Assembly: GCA_934154445.1 (NCBI GenBank)
Contig: CAKPGC010000004.1
Coordinates: forward strand, 33,942 to 97,941
Reading direction: 5' to 3'
DNA from: an uncultured Clostridia bacterium
GTDB lineage: Bacteria; Bacillota; Clostridia; TANB77; CAG-508
Length of the DNA: 64,000 bases
Under the pieces are notes generated by a model. It was not told where the DNA came from and made no database searches. It saw only the letters and a program-made list of their open reading frames with translations. Of the stretch, positions 9,315-20,500 are shown piece by piece. Position numbers and translations under genes: made by a program. Numbering within the stretch: the stretch's first letter is position 1; every line of letters begins with the position of its first letter.

Positions 9315-12300
9315 ATGGATGAAGAACAATATAAGAAACGTCTTAAGAAAATAAATGAGGATGAAAAAGAAGGAAAAATAACATCAGAACAAGCTAAAGC
9401 AAAGAGATGGAAACTAGAACAAGATAAAATGCAAGCTGAGGAAGATGAAGCAGCAAAAAGCAAAAAGGCAGCATCTGAAGACGATGAAGAAAAAGAAGAT
9501 AAAGACGAAGACGAAGATGAAGACGATGATGATGATGACGACGATGAGGACGAAGACGACGATAATGACGATGAGGATGAGGATGAAGACGACGAAGATG
9601 ATGAAACAGACGAAGACAAAAAAGACAACAAAGATAAAAATGATGAAGAAAAAGAAGAACAAAATGATAATACGGAAAATAATGAAAATAGTCAAGATAA
9701 AGACTCATCTGGAGAAGAAAATGCTAATGACTCAGCAAGAGAACAAGGTAATGATGCAAAGGACTCTACTAATACATCTTCAAATAGTTCAAATTCACCA
9801 TCTGGCAATTCTAATGATAGTGGTTTGCCTCAAAAAAGAAAATTATCTTCAAACAATCCTAGTGGTTCTAATGTAGAAGGACTTAATCCACAATCTGGAG
9901 CCACTGGAGGTGAAGCAAGTGCTAGTATAGGTTCTGGTGCAGGCACCAGTGCAGGCGCTGGTGTTGAAGCGGGTGCAAGTGCTGGAACTAGTGCCGGAGC
10001 AAGTGCTGGGGCCGGTGCAGGTTCTGGCGCACTTGCAGGATTTGGTATAGCAATTTTAGTAATAGTAATTATTATATGCATTATAGGAATAATATTTTTC
10101 TTTATAGGTATGCCTGGTTTGGTAGTGGGAAAAATAGGACAAGCTATAACGAATGCTAAACAAGCTGTAGAGAACTTATTTGATGGTGGAGGTGCTGCTG
10201 AGCGTATGGTTGATAGAGAAGATGTAGCAAATGCAGCACAATATCTATATCAAATGGGATATGATTTAGCGGGATACGGATTCTTAGATGATGAAGTTAA
10301 AGGTACAGTGGTTATGCCAACAGATAATGGCTTTTTTGAAACTCTAAAATCGTGGTGGTACTCAAATGATACTTCAAATAATGAAGGATTAAAATATAGA
10401 TATAATTTGGCAAATTCTTTAAATATTAATGGAGATAATGATATAACTACAGGTAAAGGCTTACAACATGTAAGAGATTTAGTGAAAGACGAAGATCAGA
10501 ATGGAGAATGGGATTGGCATAAAGTATATCTTGCAACAGCTACAACAGGATTGGGAGGAAGTAGTAATAAAGAAGATTTTATAAAACCTAATATTTTAAT
10601 GTCAGTTAATTCAGATAATCAAGTTGTTTATGCTAAATCAAAATTTTTATCAATGTATTTAACTGCAGAAAATGCCACATATATGGTAAGAAACTATAAT
10701 ACAGGTGTTGGAAATAGAATATTGAAATTGTTTGGGGAAAATACTACAGCTAATGGTTCAGGAATGATACGTTTTTATAATGCAAGTGAAATAGATGCAG
10801 ATGTATATATTGCGGGAATCGCAAATGGAGTAAAACTAGCAAATCCTGAAGGTGCTTTTGGCGCTGATAAAGTATCTGTTTCAAGAAGTCAAAGGCTATT
10901 AAAAATAAAGAATGCTGGTGATGGATTATTTAAAAGTACCTATTATACATATAATTTAGATTCTTATATTTTAAGATATGGGTTTCCGTTACAGTTATCT
11001 TTATCACTACATTTATCAACTATGGCTCCTGATTTTTCATATAAAGTTGCATCAAGAGCAGCTTTTGATACAATGGTAAATATGGCTTTATTGGAGACAA
11101 AAAATAATACTGTTCAAATGAAAATTAAATTGGATTTAAATGATGATGGTATATATGAAACATATACTTTAGAAACTCAAAGAAGAATGCGTAAACACAA
11201 GAAAGCTAATAATGAGGATGAAGAAGGATATGATTCTATAGATGAAGCTAGAGATGTAGCTAGTAGATTATATGATATGAATGATGACAAAGAGTGTGAA
11301 GATAATGAGACAGAAGAGGTAACAGAAGATGTTGCTTTACAAAGATTAGAAGATGAATTAAAGGCAGCAGCAAGTAATGAAGAGGACGGAAAAATTAAAT
11401 TAGGATTTTATTATTCTGACTTTGTTAATGGAAATATAGAGATTAAAAATAATGATTATACGCATGCTAGTGTAGACGATAATAGAAAAATACAAGGATA
11501 TTATATTAATGAAGAGGAATTTTCAAATCAATATTTAGGAAAAATGGCTGTGTTCTTACAAGACTATGGTTATGCGGATTATAAATATAATAGTGACGGT
11601 AAAGAAGTAGGAATAGTTATAAAAGAAGAATTAAAAAATTCACAAAGCGTTACAAAAATAAAAGATATGTTTATGAATTATTTTAAAAGTGCAAATGCAA
11701 CTGAAGAATTTAAAGAGGATACGGTTTCAGATGATTATGAATTTTTATCAATGCCATCTGATTTATCTTCACTAAAACAAGCTGATGCACGAAATATGTC
11801 TGATTGGAACGATGAATATTATGAACCAGAAGATGGATATGGAAATCCACAAAAAGAATGGTGTGTGTACACACATGTGGTTTGGGATAATAATAATCAA
11901 TCTAGAGTTGAACCATATACTACAGATGATGGTGCTAATATATATGTATCAATAGGATCAAAGAAAGGTGTAAAAGTTTCAATTTTCTATCTTAAACATG
12001 ATAATAGAGATTTAATTTTATTTGGAGATAGCTCTGAACGTTTAGGATTTGTTAGTGGAAATGAAGAACTTGTTGCTTATGTACAGGTAAATGAAGAAGA
12101 AATATGGAAATACTTATTTGAGGGACAAGATTTAACTGTGGATAATGTAACTGATTATACATGGGTGGATTATTTGGTAGATGGAGTTAGCAAACATTTT
12201 CCTATAAGAAGATATTATAGATTAATAGATGAAAATGGTAATCCAGTAATATTTGAAAATGAAAATAATAGCTCAGACGATTTTGTTTACACAACTTTAA

Positions 12301-14303
12301 TTGATGGATCTGTTGCAAACACATATTATGCAAATACTAATAATCCAGAAGGATGGTTCTGGAGATATGCAATACCAAAGAAATTTGCTAGAGCAATTGT
12401 AAAAGCATCAGGATTAAATGGTGCAACAACTGAAGAAGAAATTTCTACAGTACTAAGAGCTCAAACTAATAGAGATCAAATATTTAAATTATTTAAAAGT
12501 ATGGAAAGTACAAATACAGATAATTTTACAAGATATCTACCATTTATTGCAAGTGTAACAGATCATTGGTATGAAGATTTAGATTTTTCTGGATGTTATG
12601 AATGGGTTGAATCAGATGAGGATAATCCAATTGTGGAAGTGTATGCTTATGAGTCTGTATCTTCTGATACTGATTTGGTAAAAAAAGCATCAGAAAAAGG
12701 ATTATTATTGATGAAAGAAACATTATCAGGAAAATTAAAACAAATAGCTGAACCACATGTTTCGGGAGTATCAGGAGAATTTATTAGAGATTTAATTGAT
12801 AATTACACATATTACATTTACGATGGTAAAGGTAAATCTAAAGATGAACAAAAGATTTCATTTTCAGATGCAGCAATAGATGTTATTGCAATGTTGGAGC
12901 AGATAAATGGAGAATCTTCACAACATATTATAAGAATGTTTAAAGAATTGTTGGCTTCATATAATATTGTATTTGAAGAAAGTACAGATACAACATTAAA
13001 GAAAAAATTATTCTCTAGCATAATAGAAACTTATAGCACTGATCAGAATCTATATACAGAAGGAGATGATTGTGTATATTATGCTAAATCTGCAATAAGA
13101 GAAGGATTTGAAGCGGGATTAAATGTATTAACACCAGCAAATACAGATAATAGAACTTTAGGATATAAAGTTGTATATGTATCAGATGATACAGTTTGTT
13201 TAGAAATCATAAAACCAGGAGCATACTATGATGGATATACTATATTAATATCAGGATTTGATGTTGACAGAGATAATGTAAAATTAAATAATGAATTAAG
13301 ACCAGGAGTTAAATTAGGAACAACAAAAACGGAAGATATTAAATTAATATTAAGAGATGCTGATGGTGCAATTGTTAAGAATTCATATACAATGTTGAGT
13401 GGAACAAACTTTGAGAACTTTGCTAAAGTATTTGATGAGGGAAGTTACAAATTAAATGCCGGTGAAACACTATACTTTTATGAATCTTATGAAAATAATA
13501 TAGAAGGATTTAAAGAAGGAGAAAAACTAGTTATACCAATAGATGGTACAGTAACAGAAGTAACAGAAAATTCTATAACAATAAAAAATACAAGTGGTAA
13601 TGCAGGAGCTTATACTGATTATTCAGTTAAAATTTCTGGAATAAAAATAACCTCAACATTTAGTGTTGGACAAAGCGTAACAAAAGGAAGTGCATTAGGA
13701 GAAACAACAACAGAAGATATTATGTTAGAGTTAAAGGATGAAAATGGACAAACAATAAATGAAGACCAATATCAAATTGCAGATAATGGAACCTATGGAT
13801 ATGATACTGATATTAGTGTATCAGCAAATGCAGAACAAAATTGTATAACTATATATGAGTATTTAAGTAATAGAGGATATGATGATAATGCAATATATGG
13901 TGTGCTAGGAAATATGTATCAAGAAAGTCGTTGGAATCCAAGTTCTGTTCAAGCAAATCAGGTTGGACATGGTTTGATTCAATGGTCTTATGGAAGATGG
14001 AATGCATTACAATCTTATGCAGCCGGTAAAGGAGTAAATTGGAATAATTTAGAATTGCAACTAGATTACATGATACAAGAAAATACATGGTATCAGAATA
14101 AAAGTAGTAATGGATATAGTTCACCATACTCAGACTTAAAACAATTCTTGCGTAATTCACAAGGATTTAGTATAGAAAAATGTACAGAAGAATTTTTTGA
14201 ATGTAATGAATCACCAGGAGATTGGACATTAAATTTAAGAAAACAATACGCATATAAGGCAAAACAGATAATCGAAGCACATAAAGCAGGAGAAAATAAT
14301 TAA
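9315..14303 (+). CDS. Giant membrane-anchored cell-wall hydrolase of T4SS (phage-tail-lysozyme-like C-terminus)
   Basis: 1662 residues. About 45-130 is an Asp/Glu/Lys low-complexity tract, then a Ser/Asn-rich linker and an Ala/Gly/Ser repeat (about 195-238) that leads into one membrane span (about 239-266). The extracellular part is long. Near 1370-1500 lie two related beta-rich segments (TKTEDIKLILRD and TTTEDIMLELKD, each after a GxSxxxG-type hairpin) that resemble degenerate M23/lysostaphin folds. About 1507-1662 resembles phage tail lysozyme: YEYLSNRGY, GVLGNMYQESRWNP with candidate catalytic Glu1537, and HGLIQWS. This fits a VirB1-like wall-opening component. The C-terminal domain is well supported; the middle is unassigned. 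Confidence 0.78.
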   Translation: MDEEQYKKRLKKINEDEKEGKITSEQAKAKRWKLEQDKMQAEEDEAAKSKKAASEDDEEKEDKDEDEDEDDDDDDDDEDEDDDNDDEDEDEDDEDDETDEDKKDNKDKNDEEKEEQNDNTENNENSQDKDSSGEENANDSAREQGNDAKDSTNTSSNSSNSPSGNSNDSGLPQKRKLSSNNPSGSNVEGLNPQSGATGGEASASIGSGAGTSAGAGVEAGASAGTSAGASAGAGAGSGALAGFGIAILVIVIIICIIGIIFFFIGMPGLVVGKIGQAITNAKQAVENLFDGGGAAERMVDREDVANAAQYLYQMGYDLAGYGFLDDEVKGTVVMPTDNGFFETLKSWWYSNDTSNNEGLKYRYNLANSLNINGDNDITTGKGLQHVRDLVKDEDQNGEWDWHKVYLATATTGLGGSSNKEDFIKPNILMSVNSDNQVVYAKSKFLSMYLTAENATYMVRNYNTGVGNRILKLFGENTTANGSGMIRFYNASEIDADVYIAGIANGVKLANPEGAFGADKVSVSRSQRLLKIKNAGDGLFKSTYYTYNLDSYILRYGFPLQLSLSLHLSTMAPDFSYKVASRAAFDTMVNMALLETKNNTVQMKIKLDLNDDGIYETYTLETQRRMRKHKKANNEDEEGYDSIDEARDVASRLYDMNDDKECEDNETEEVTEDVALQRLEDELKAAASNEEDGKIKLGFYYSDFVNGNIEIKNNDYTHASVDDNRKIQGYYINEEEFSNQYLGKMAVFLQDYGYADYKYNSDGKEVGIVIKEELKNSQSVTKIKDMFMNYFKSANATEEFKEDTVSDDYEFLSMPSDLSSLKQADARNMSDWNDEYYEPEDGYGNPQKEWCVYTHVVWDNNNQSRVEPYTTDDGANIYVSIGSKKGVKVSIFYLKHDNRDLILFGDSSERLGFVSGNEELVAYVQVNEEEIWKYLFEGQDLTVDNVTDYTWVDYLVDGVSKHFPIRRYYRLIDENGNPVIFENENNSSDDFVYTTLIDGSVANTYYANTNNPEGWFWRYAIPKKFARAIVKASGLNGATTEEEISTVLRAQTNRDQIFKLFKSMESTNTDNFTRYLPFIASVTDHWYEDLDFSGCYEWVESDEDNPIVEVYAYESVSSDTDLVKKASEKGLLLMKETLSGKLKQIAEPHVSGVSGEFIRDLIDNYTYYIYDGKGKSKDEQKISFSDAAIDVIAMLEQINGESSQHIIRMFKELLASYNIVFEESTDTTLKKKLFSSIIETYSTDQNLYTEGDDCVYYAKSAIREGFEAGLNVLTPANTDNRTLGYKVVYVSDDTVCLEIIKPGAYYDGYTILISGFDVDRDNVKLNNELRPGVKLGTTKTEDIKLILRDADGAIVKNSYTMLSGTNFENFAKVFDEGSYKLNAGETLYFYESYENNIEGFKEGEKLVIPIDGTVTEVTENSITIKNTSGNAGAYTDYSVKISGIKITSTFSVGQSVTKGSALGETTTEDIMLELKDENGQTINEDQYQIADNGTYGYDTDISVSANAEQNCITIYEYLSNRGYDDNAIYGVLGNMYQESRWNPSSVQANQVGHGLIQWSYGRWNALQSYAAGKGVNWNNLELQLDYMIQENTWYQNKSSNGYSSPYSDLKQFLRNSQGFSIEKCTEEFFECNESPGDWTLNLRKQYAYKAKQIIEAHKAGENN

Positions 14304-14321
14304 AAATAGGAAGGATATAAT

Positions 14322-14837
14322 ATGAAAAAAGAGCTAAATAAGAAAAAATTATTAATAGTTTCAATAATTATATTATTAATAATAATTATAATAATAAGTT
14401 TATTAATAAAAAAAATAAATAAAACGGAAACAGAAGTTAATAATGTAATAGACACAAGAACAGAGGAACAAAAAGAAGATGAAAAAATAAAAAAATTAAA
14501 ACAATCTTCTGAATCTGATAGAATAAAAACTTATGTAGGAACTTATTTTAAATATATAGAACAAGGAAATTTAGAAAAAGCTTATGAATTATTATATCCT
14601 TCATTCAAGGAAAATTATTTTCCTAAATATGAAGATTATGAAAAATATATAAAATCAAAATATTTTCCTGAAGTTATGGCAATTCAATATAAAGAAATAT
14701 CTACACAAGGACAATATTATTTAGTAACAGTGAATATTACTGATTTGGTAAATCCATATAATAAAACAACATATATACAAGAATTGACATTAATAGAACA
14801 AGATTACAATGATTATTATATTTCATTTGTAATTTAG
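14322..14837 (+). CDS. Small membrane-anchored protein, possibly NTF2-like (VirB8-like position)
   Basis: 171 residues with an N-terminal membrane segment (about 9-30) and a roughly 115-residue outer domain containing YVGTYFKYIEQGNLEKAYEL, a pattern common in NTF2-like folds such as the VirB8/TcpC periphery of T4SSs. RBS AGGAAGG precedes the ATG. It lies between the giant hydrolase and a second protein of similar plan (next gene), suggesting two related subunits. The fold assignment is inference from pattern, not a motif proof. Confidence 0.55.
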   Translation: MKKELNKKKLLIVSIIILLIIIIIISLLIKKINKTETEVNNVIDTRTEEQKEDEKIKKLKQSSESDRIKTYVGTYFKYIEQGNLEKAYELLYPSFKENYFPKYEDYEKYIKSKYFPEVMAIQYKEISTQGQYYLVTVNITDLVNPYNKTTYIQELTLIEQDYNDYYISFVI

Positions 14838-14847
14838 GGAGGAAACA

Positions 14848-15795
14848 ATGTTTACAGATTTAAAAGTAAAAATTCAAGATTTTTTTATAAAAAATAAGAA
14901 AAAAATAATTATAATTATAGTTATATGGTTAATAATAATGGGAATTAATAAAATTATTGGGGTAGTAAAAGATATGCAACCACCAGAAACATCTTATGAG
15001 CCAAAATCTCCAATTATTTCAGGAAGTAATGTCTCAAAAAGTACTTATACTAAAACAGAAGATGTTATTAATAACTATGTTAAATTTTGTAATAATAAAG
15101 AATACGAATCAGCTTATGAATTAATTACAGATGATTGTAAGGAAATAAAATTTAAAAATAATATTGAAAATTTTAAAAAATATGTAGATTATATTTTTGA
15201 TGGATATAAAGTTGCAAGTATCCAAAATTATTCGAACAAAGATAAAGTATATGTTTATAAAGTTACAATATCAGAAGATATTATGGCAACGGGTAGAAAT
15301 AATGAAAATTATAATACTTATAATGAAATGATTGTGGCATATAAAGATGATACTACAAAAATTTCGCTTGGTGGATTTATACAAAAAGAAAAATTGGATT
15401 ATATGAACCAAGATAGTTATTTAAGAGTATGGCTTGAAGAAAAATATACTTATTATGATAAAGTTGTATACAAAATTAAATTAAAAAATTTAAATGTATA
15501 CCCAATAGTAATAGCAAATCAAACAGAAACTGGAGAAGTAATTCTTTCACTTCAGGGTGATAATAGATCAATGATAGTTGATAGTTATGCTAACAATACA
15601 ATTGCATTATTCCCTGATGGAGAGAAAGAATACGAAATATCTTTTTATAAATACTTTGATGAAAGTAGAAAAGAAACTTCTATAACATTAAATAAAATAA
15701 GAGTATTAAAAGAATATTCGGAAATAGAAGAAAAATGGGAAGAAGAATTAGCTAATGCTATAAAATTATATAGCATGGAAATACCAATACAATAA
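14848..15795 (+). CDS. Membrane-anchored protein, possibly NTF2-like (VirB8/TcpC-like position)
   Basis: 315 residues. One membrane segment (about 19-37), then an outer domain starting with DVINNYVKFCNNKEYESAYE, which resembles the helix-helix start of the preceding gene's domain and of NTF2-like proteins, and a C-terminal beta-rich part (about 190-300). RBS GGGAGG at 14837-14842. It is the last gene of the T4SS operon and is followed directly by a strong hairpin terminator. Two tandem domains would match TcpC-type proteins, but this is not demonstrable from sequence alone. Confidence 0.55.
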   Translation: MFTDLKVKIQDFFIKNKKKIIIIIVIWLIIMGINKIIGVVKDMQPPETSYEPKSPIISGSNVSKSTYTKTEDVINNYVKFCNNKEYESAYELITDDCKEIKFKNNIENFKKYVDYIFDGYKVASIQNYSNKDKVYVYKVTISEDIMATGRNNENYNTYNEMIVAYKDDTTKISLGGFIQKEKLDYMNQDSYLRVWLEEKYTYYDKVVYKIKLKNLNVYPIVIANQTETGEVILSLQGDNRSMIVDSYANNTIALFPDGEKEYEISFYKYFDESRKETSITLNKIRVLKEYSEIEEKWEEELANAIKLYSMEIPIQ

Positions 15796-15801
15796 AATAA
15801 A

Positions 15802-15840
15802 AAAATACCGGAAATTTTTATAATATTTCCGGTATTTTTT
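15802..15840. terminator. Bidirectional terminator after T4SS operon
   Basis: Inverted repeat with arms AAATACCGGAAAT and ATTTCCGGTATTT around a short AT loop, with A and T runs on both sides. It can end both the rightward T4SS operon and the leftward J-domain gene. Confidence 0.85.
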
Positions 15841-16474
15841 ATTTAAACATATTTAAAAATATATCAATAATAAATTTTAAAACAGAATTATTATTATATA
15901 AATTAATTAAATAATTTCGAGTAAATGGAATTTGCCATATAATAAAAGCTACAACACAAATTATTAAAATTGTAATAATTAAAGCAAGAAAATCTTTAAA
16001 TGTTTTTTTATATTTAATTTTATAGCCTCTATTTTTTAAATCTTGAATATATGCATCATAATATGCTTGAATTACTGCATCATTTATTTTTTCATTAATT
16101 ATATTTTCGTTTATATTATTTTGAATATTATAATTATTTTTATTATAATTTAATTTATTTTCATTAATAGTATTATTTTTTAAATAATTAATTTCTTTTT
16201 TTAAATTAATATTTTCATTAATTAAATTATTATAATCATCTAAAGAAATTTCATTATTTTTTAAATTTAAATCATAATTTTCTTTTTTTTCAACATCTGA
16301 TAAAACTTCATAAGCTTCATTTATTTCTTTTATTTTTTCTTCATATTCGAATTTTAAATTATTATCTTGTAAATCAGGATGATATTTTTTTACTAATGTT
16401 TTATATGCTTTTTCTATAATTTCTGGAGAAGCGTTTTTATTTATTTCTAAAATATCATAATAATTTTTTTCCAA
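15839..16474 (-). CDS. Membrane-tethered J-domain protein
   Basis: 211 residues. The N-terminal 65 residues form a J-domain (NYYDILEINKNA, HPD at about 32-34, INEAYEVLSD), the module that stimulates DnaK ATPase. There is no zinc-finger or client-binding DnaJ domain. An Asn/Lys-rich coiled linker (about 75-150) leads to one hydrophobic segment near 167-187. The start is TTG, chosen for the J-domain N-terminus and the RBS AGAAAGGA just upstream. It probably recruits DnaK to the membrane. It is convergent with the T4SS operon and need not be functionally linked to it. Confidence 0.75.
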   Translation of the reverse strand: MEKNYYDILEINKNASPEIIEKAYKTLVKKYHPDLQDNNLKFEYEEKIKEINEAYEVLSDVEKKENYDLNLKNNEISLDDYNNLINENINLKKEINYLKNNTINENKLNYNKNNYNIQNNINENIINEKINDAVIQAYYDAYIQDLKNRGYKIKYKKTFKDFLALIITILIICVVAFIIWQIPFTRNYLINLYNNNSVLKFIIDIFLNMFK

Positions 16475-16611
16475 TTAAATCAATCCTTTCTAATGATAAT
16501 ATAACATAAAAAGGTAAAAAAACAAATAAATTGTAAAAAAAATAATAAAAATATTAATGTAAAAAATAACACAAAAAAATAAAAAAATCATAATATTTAA
16601 TAGGTGATAAT

Positions 16612-17463
16612 ATGAGTTTAGGTTTAGCTTTATCTGGTGGTGGAGTAAAAGGGGCTGCACATATTGGAGTTTTAAAAGCATTAGAGGAAGAAAAAATAAA
16701 AGTTGATTATATTGGAGGAACTTCATCAGGAAGTATAGTAGCAACACTATATGCTGCTGGTTACAAACCTGATGAAATTTATACAATATTTAGAAAATAT
16801 TGCAAAAAAATAAGATATGTAGATATAAAAAATATTTTTAAATTAATTTTTGGATTAATTACGACTGGTACAGTAATAATTGATGGTTTAAATTCTGGTA
16901 AATCAATAAATAAATTAATAAATAAAATGTGTAATGAAAAAAACATTTATAATATTTCAGATATTAAAATGCCATTAGTTATACCAAGTGTTAATATGTG
17001 TACGGGGGAGGTTTTCAGTTTTACTTCTTCAAAAATGAGAACTTTTTCTGACAATACGATTTTTTTGAATGAAGTGGAAATTGGAACTGCTGTTCAAGCA
17101 AGCTGTAGCTTTCCAACAGTATTTTCTCCAGCTGATTATAAAGGAAATAAATTGATTGATGGTGGTACGAGAGAAAATGTACCTTGGAGAGAAATTAAAC
17201 TTTTAGGAGCAGATAAGGTAATAAGTGTTATTTTTGAAAATGAGGTAGATAAAAGCTGTTGCAAGAATTTGGCTGATGTTGCTTTTCGTTCGTTTGAATT
17301 GATGAGCAAAGAACTTTCAAAATATGAACTTGAAGGTATGGATTATTCTATTAAGATTAAAAGTAAGAAGATTTCACTTCTTGATATGAGTAAAATTGAT
17401 GAGTTTTATGAATTGGGATATAGAGAAACAAAAAAGTTTTTGACTAAAAATAATATAAAATGA
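16612..17463 (+). CDS. Patatin-like phospholipase (RssA/YlbK-type)
   Basis: 283 residues. SGGGVKGAAHIGVLKAL at the N-terminus forms the oxyanion-hole loop, GTSSGS gives the nucleophile Ser38 in a GxSxG motif, and DGGTREN supplies the dyad Asp183. This is the complete catalytic set of bacterial patatin-like acyl hydrolases, which act on lipid acyl esters. Length is typical and no signal peptide is present. RBS TAGGTG upstream. Monocistronic, ending in a hairpin shared with the convergent activase gene. Natural substrate unknown. Confidence 0.88.
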   Translation: MSLGLALSGGGVKGAAHIGVLKALEEEKIKVDYIGGTSSGSIVATLYAAGYKPDEIYTIFRKYCKKIRYVDIKNIFKLIFGLITTGTVIIDGLNSGKSINKLINKMCNEKNIYNISDIKMPLVIPSVNMCTGEVFSFTSSKMRTFSDNTIFLNEVEIGTAVQASCSFPTVFSPADYKGNKLIDGGTRENVPWREIKLLGADKVISVIFENEVDKSCCKNLADVAFRSFELMSKELSKYELEGMDYSIKIKSKKISLLDMSKIDEFYELGYRETKKFLTKNNIK

Positions 17464-17471
17464 TTGAATGC

Positions 17472-17505
17472 AAAAAAACAGGAGTATAATCCTGTTTTTT
17501 TTATT
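17472..17505. terminator. Bidirectional terminator (patatin / activase)
   Basis: AAAAAACAGGA and TCCTGTTTTTT arms around GTATAA, with flanking A and T runs, between two convergent genes. Confidence 0.85.
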
Positions 17506-17508
17506 TTA

Positions 17509-20500
17509 TTAAAGACATTCTTGTTCAACTTTAATTTTTTGGTTTTCTTTATTTAAAGCTTTTTTTTCATTTTCTTGTCTTTTTAAATTATCTTTAGCAA
17601 CAGTCATAAGAAGTTTAATTCTGTTAGCTTGATTTGTTTCACTAGCTCCTGGATCATAGTCAACAGGAGAAATGTTTGCTTCAGGATATTTTTGTCTAAT
17701 TGTTTTTATTACACCTTTACCAACAACATGATTTGGTAAACATGCAAAAGGTTGAACACATATAATATTTGGAATGTCGTGTTCCATATATTCAATCATT
17801 TCTGCAGTTAAAAACCAACCTTCACCAGTTTGATTTCCTATAGACAAAACATCTTTTACTTTATCTTCTAAGTGCCAAATATCACATGGTTGTAAATATC
17901 CTTTGTTTGAGCTTGCTAATGCAGATTTAACATCTTTTTCGAGAATATCTATTAATTTGATTGCTATTTTGCTTATTTTACTTGAAGTTTTATTTATATT
18001 TAATAAATTGTTAAATGTTATTTTATGTGTTGCCATAAATTTAACAAATCCCATAAAGTCAGGTAAAATTACTTCTGCACCTTCTTTTTCAAGCATATCT
18101 GCTACAAAGTTATTTCCAAAAGGATGATATTTAATTAAAACTTCTCCAACAATTCCTACTTTAGGTTTTTTAATACTTAAATTTAATTCTATTTTTTCAA
18201 AGTCGTTTACTATGTCATAAATACTTTGTTTGAATTCTTTATTTGAAGAATTTTGGACATACTTTTTGCATTTTATCATCCATTCATCATATAATTTTTG
18301 AGTTTCACCTTTATTTATTTCATAAGCTCTATTTTTTGTAAGCATTTTTTGTAATAAGTCTGCATAAATTACACATTTAATCATTCTTTCAATCATTTTT
18401 GGTGTTAGTTTAAATCCTGGCATTTTTTCCATACCAACAACATTAAATGAAATTACAGGTATATTACTAAATCCTGCATCTTTAAGAGCTTTTCTTATAA
18501 ATCCAATATAGTTTGTAGCTCTACAACCACCACCTGTTTGAGACATTATCAAAGCTGTTTTATTTAAATCATATTTTCCTGATTCTAATGCTTCAATCAT
18601 TTGTCCAGTGACTAATATTGATGGATAACATGCATCATTGTTTACATATTTTAAACCTGTTTCAACAGTATGTTGAGTACAATCTCTTAATAATTCAAGA
18701 TTATATCCAGATGCTTGCATTGCAGATTCTAATAATTCAAAGTGAATAGGAGCCATTTGAGGACAAAGAATTGTATAATCTTTTCTCATTTCTTTTGTAA
18801 ATATTTTTTTCTTAATACCATAGTCTCCAGAAGATGTTTCTTCTTTTTTGGCAATTCTTTTATTCATACTTGCTAAAAGTGAACGTATACGAATTCTTAC
18901 TGCTCCTAAGTTATTTACTTCATCTATTTTTATAAGTGTGTACATTTTGTCATAGCTTGATAAGATTTCTTCTACTTGGTCTGTTGTAACAGCATCAACA
19001 CCACATCCAAATGAATTTAGTTGTACAAGTTCTAAGTTATCATGTTTTCCAACAAAGTCTGCAGCTGCATATAATCTTGCGTGAAATACCCATTGGTCAA
19101 CAACTCTTATTGGGCGTTTTGCTTCGGTTTTATCTGCAACACTATCTTCTGTTAAAACACATAGTCCTAATGATGTTATTAATGTATCTATTCCATGGTT
19201 TATTTCAGGGTCAATATGATATGGTCTTCCAGCTAAAACAATTCCTCTCAAATTATTTTCTTCAATATATCTTACTGTTTCTGTTCCTTTGTCTTTAATA
19301 TCCTTTTTGCATTTTTGATATTCTGTTTCTGCTTTTTTTGCGGCTTCTGTTAATTCTTGTTTTGTAAAGTTATATTCTTTAAATTCATCTAATTCCATCA
19401 TTTTTTTAACTAAATTTTTAGTGTCAAAAGGCAAGAATGGGTTCATGAATTTTATGTTATGAGTTTTTAAGTTTTCTACGTTGTTTTTCAATACTTCTGA
19501 ATATGAAATTACTATTGGGCAATTGTAGTGATTATCTGCTTTTTCATATTCTTTTCTTGAATATGGCATACATGGATAAAATATTGTTGTAATACCTTTT
19601 TCTATTAGGTTTTCAATATGACCATGTGATATTTTTGCCGGATAGCAAACAGATTCAGATGGCATTGATTCCATTCCTTTTTCATAAGTTTTTCTTGTAC
19701 TTTTATCTGATATAATTACTCTAAATCCTAGATTTGTGAAAAATGTAAACCAGAATGGATAATCTTCATACATATTTAAAACTCTTGGAATTCCAATTGT
19801 TCCTCTTGTGGCATATTGTTCTTCTATTGGTTTATAATCAAAAATTCTTTGATATTTGTATTGGACTAGGTTTGGTAAATTCTTTTTAGGAGATACTACT
19901 CCTGCACCTTTTTCACAACGATTTCCAGAAACGTGAATTGCTCCATTGCTAAATTTATTTATTGTTAATTTACAGTGGTTTTCACAATTATTACATCTTG
20001 TGTGGGTTACTTTAATTTCTAATTTATCAATTTCATCTGATTTTAATATAGTTGATTTATATTCCATATCAAGATTTGCTTCATATTGCTCTTTAGAAAG
20101 TAAAGCCATTCCATAAGCTCCCATTAATCCTGCTATATCAGGACGTACAACATGTTTACCAACTATTTTCTCAAATGCTCTTAAAACTGCATCATTATAA
20201 AATGTTCCACCTTGTACAACTATGTGGTCACCTAAAGTAGATGTATCTCTAACTTTCATAACCTTTTGAATAGCATTTTTGATTACAGAATATGAAAGAC
20301 CACTTGAAATATCTCCAACTGTGTATCCCTCTTTTTGAGCTTGTTTTATTTTTGAATTCATAAATACAGTACATCTTGAACCCAAGTCAACAGGTCTTTT
20401 TGCTTTGATGGCTTCTTTTACAAATTCAGAAATTTCTAAATTTAAGCTTTTGGCAAATGTTTCTATAAATGAACCACATCCTGAAGAACAAGCTTCGTTT

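Noticed and set aside
9245..9708. Minus-strand Ser-rich and other frames opposite the acidic tract
   Set aside because: Artefacts of the GAT/GAC/GAA repeat on the plus strand.
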